A stretch of DNA of 44,475 bases, from assembly GCA_029978085.1 (NCBI GenBank), contig JAPOJV010000011.1, forward strand, positions 1-44,475, in the 5' to 3' direction. Both the position numbers and the translations under genes were made by a program. The first letter of the stretch is position 1; every line of letters begins with the position of its first letter. Origin of the DNA: a bacterium (lineage in GTDB: Bacteria > Planctomycetota > Planctomycetia > Pirellulales > UBA1268). The notes below the pieces were generated by a model. It had not been told where the DNA came from. It searched no databases and saw only the letters and a program-made list of their open reading frames with translations. This document shows positions 43,396 through 44,475 of this stretch, one piece after another.

Positions 43396-44292
43396 ATGCG
43401 CTCCTCCTCGCAGCCACTCTGCCCGCCGATCATCCTCTGCGTGGCGACTGCCTGCCTGGTCACGGCGGGCTGCCGGGGCCTGATGCTGCCGACGGGTGCG
43501 GCACTCGTCGCCGGAAGCGGTGACGCCGTCACCGCTGAAACGTCCGCCCCACGCGACGTGTCCACCGCCGTTCGCACGCTGCCGATCGAGCTGCTCTTCG
43601 TGCGGCACGATCCGCATGATCCGGTGATCACCACCGATCTTTGGACGCTGGTCGACGAGCAAGCCCTGGGCAGCGAACTGTCGGCACGGCTCGCCGCCAA
43701 TGGCCTCCGCGCCGGCGTCCTCTCCGGGCCACTGCCGCCAGCGGTGGCCGAACGGCTCGCCAGCGCCGCCGCGACCACCGACGCTGCGGCCGCAGACGAG
43801 GCCGTCTCACGGCGGGTGCTCCGACTGCTGCCCGGTAAGCGGGCGGAGATCGTCGCAGCCGCCGGCATTCCTGAGGTGGTCGTGCTCGAGCACGATGCGG
43901 ACGGCGTGCGCGGGGGCACGTATCGCGACTGCACCTCGCAGCTGACGGCACGGGCCTGGCCCGGCCCCGACGGCCGCACGCGGCTCGAGGTCGTGCCGGA
44001 AGTGAAGCATGGACCGCTGCAGCGCACGTGGATCGGGGAGGAGGGCATGTTTCGGCTGGAGACCGGGCAGGCGCGGCTGCGGTTCGAGCAGCTCACCATC
44101 GACGCGCTCGTGCCGCATCGGGGCATGCTCGTGATCGGCGGATCCGAAGCTCCCTCGGCCACCGTGGGGGATGCACTCGTCCGGGATCGCAAGGCCTCCG
44201 CCGGCATGCAGCTGATCCTCCTCCGGCCACTCGGCACGGGCGTGGACCCCGTGTTCACGACGAGCGCCCCGGAAGACACGACCGCTCCGTAG
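43396..44292 (+). CDS. Putative outer-membrane/periplasmic lipoprotein of unknown function
   Basis: A 298-residue protein with a lipoprotein-type signal: a hydrophobic core (IILCVATACLVTAGC) and Cys26 in VTAGCRG. The -3 residue is Thr instead of Leu, so the lipobox is near-consensus only. The mature part has two parts: LFVRHDPHDPVITTDLWTLVDEQ with an Ala-rich helix, and a beta-rich region (TARAWPGPDGRTRLEVVPEVKHGPL, then LRFEQLTIDALVPHRGMLVIGG) that resembles secretin/planctomycete conserved proteins. Its function is unknown. Palindrome clusters 2 and 3 flank it. Confidence 0.78.
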   Translation: MRSSSQPLCPPIILCVATACLVTAGCRGLMLPTGAALVAGSGDAVTAETSAPRDVSTAVRTLPIELLFVRHDPHDPVITTDLWTLVDEQALGSELSARLAANGLRAGVLSGPLPPAVAERLASAAATTDAAAADEAVSRRVLRLLPGKRAEIVAAAGIPEVVVLEHDADGVRGGTYRDCTSQLTARAWPGPDGRTRLEVVPEVKHGPLQRTWIGEEGMFRLETGQARLRFEQLTIDALVPHRGMLVIGGSEAPSATVGDALVRDRKASAGMQLILLRPLGTGVDPVFTTSAPEDTTAP

Positions 44293-44429
44293 CCCGGTCA
44301 CGGTAGCCCGGTCACGGTAGCCCGGTCACGCCGTGACCGGAATGCTTGTCACGGCGTGACAAGACCACACCGGAATGCTTGTCACGGCGTGACAAGACCA
44401 CACCGAAACACAAGTCACGGCGCGACTTG
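44289..44429. repeat. GTCACGSCG palindrome cluster 3
   Basis: Three tandem GTAGCCCGGTCACG units (from 44289) lead into CCGGTCACGCCGTGACCGG (44322-44340). Two CTTGTCACGGCGTGACAAG palindromes follow, inside a 33-nt tandem unit (44345-44363 and 44378-44396), then CAAGTCACGGCGCGACTTG (44411-44429). Outer arms vary with matched partners. The remainder to 44475 has no recognisable gene. Confidence 0.75.
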
Positions 44430-44475
44430 CCCACACTCCGTGGCGGGGCCTACGACGCGACGACGCGGCAACCTC

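Noticed and set aside
44345-44396. Possible CRISPR-like array of CTTGTCACGGCGTGACAAG units
   Set aside because: There are only two tandem units, the intervening sequence is also repeated, there are no cas genes, and the same palindromes occur singly at other loci.

Overview
The window is a GC-rich (about 70% by eye), densely coded chromosomal segment of a Gram-negative bacterium. The most likely source is a planctomycete: many GT2 glycosyltransferases, PAPS-type sulfotransferases, an orphan GspF-like protein, HEAT/TPR proteins, a PurS-PurL fusion with a separate PurQ, and several conserved proteins that look planctomycete-specific. This assignment is inference from gene content; there is no rRNA or other marker. 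A WaaZ-like LPS-core protein, an RND exporter and a lipoprotein point to an outer membrane.

Layout. 1-5.4 kb: a truncated membrane-anchored protein, a TPR protein, a degenerate AroE-like protein, a ferritin-like protein, a HEAT-repeat membrane protein, a lipoate ligase-family protein and a small conserved protein. 5.4-7.9 kb: a GT2-like protein, then tRNA-Arg(CCG). The 3' end of this tRNA is duplicated exactly (17 nt) 1.07 kb downstream, bracketing a lower-GC insert that holds a PIN-domain gene and a small partner gene. This looks like an integrase-less mini-island. 7.9-16 kb: an MscS channel, three envelope-glycan genes (polyprenyl-phosphate GT, membrane protein, double GT2) and an ABC-F ATPase. 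16-20 kb: PrxQ plus a methyltransferase, an alpha-oxoamine synthase facing an SDR, and a yefM-yoeB module with a paired TGTACA operator. 20-29 kb: alpha/beta hydrolase, FMO, epimerase, sulfotransferase, WaaZ-like protein, RND exporter and DEAD-box helicase, possibly a lipid or envelope-metabolite locus. 29-38 kb: pdxH, a deacetylase-family protein, a metalloprotease-like protein, a methyltransferase, a DASS transporter, a membrane protein, a HEAT protein and GspF-like. 38.7-44.3 kb: tyrA, purL, purQ and a lipoprotein, closely packed.

Two repeat families lie outside the genes. One is a ~133-bp element with 17-bp inverted ends, in four copies (two per orientation), with compensatory changes between its ends. 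The other is clusters of 19-nt palindromes sharing a GTCACGSCG core, whose outer arms vary but still pair, found at three gene 3' ends. Both suggest selection for hairpin structure. The mini-island and these two families are the least explained parts of the window.
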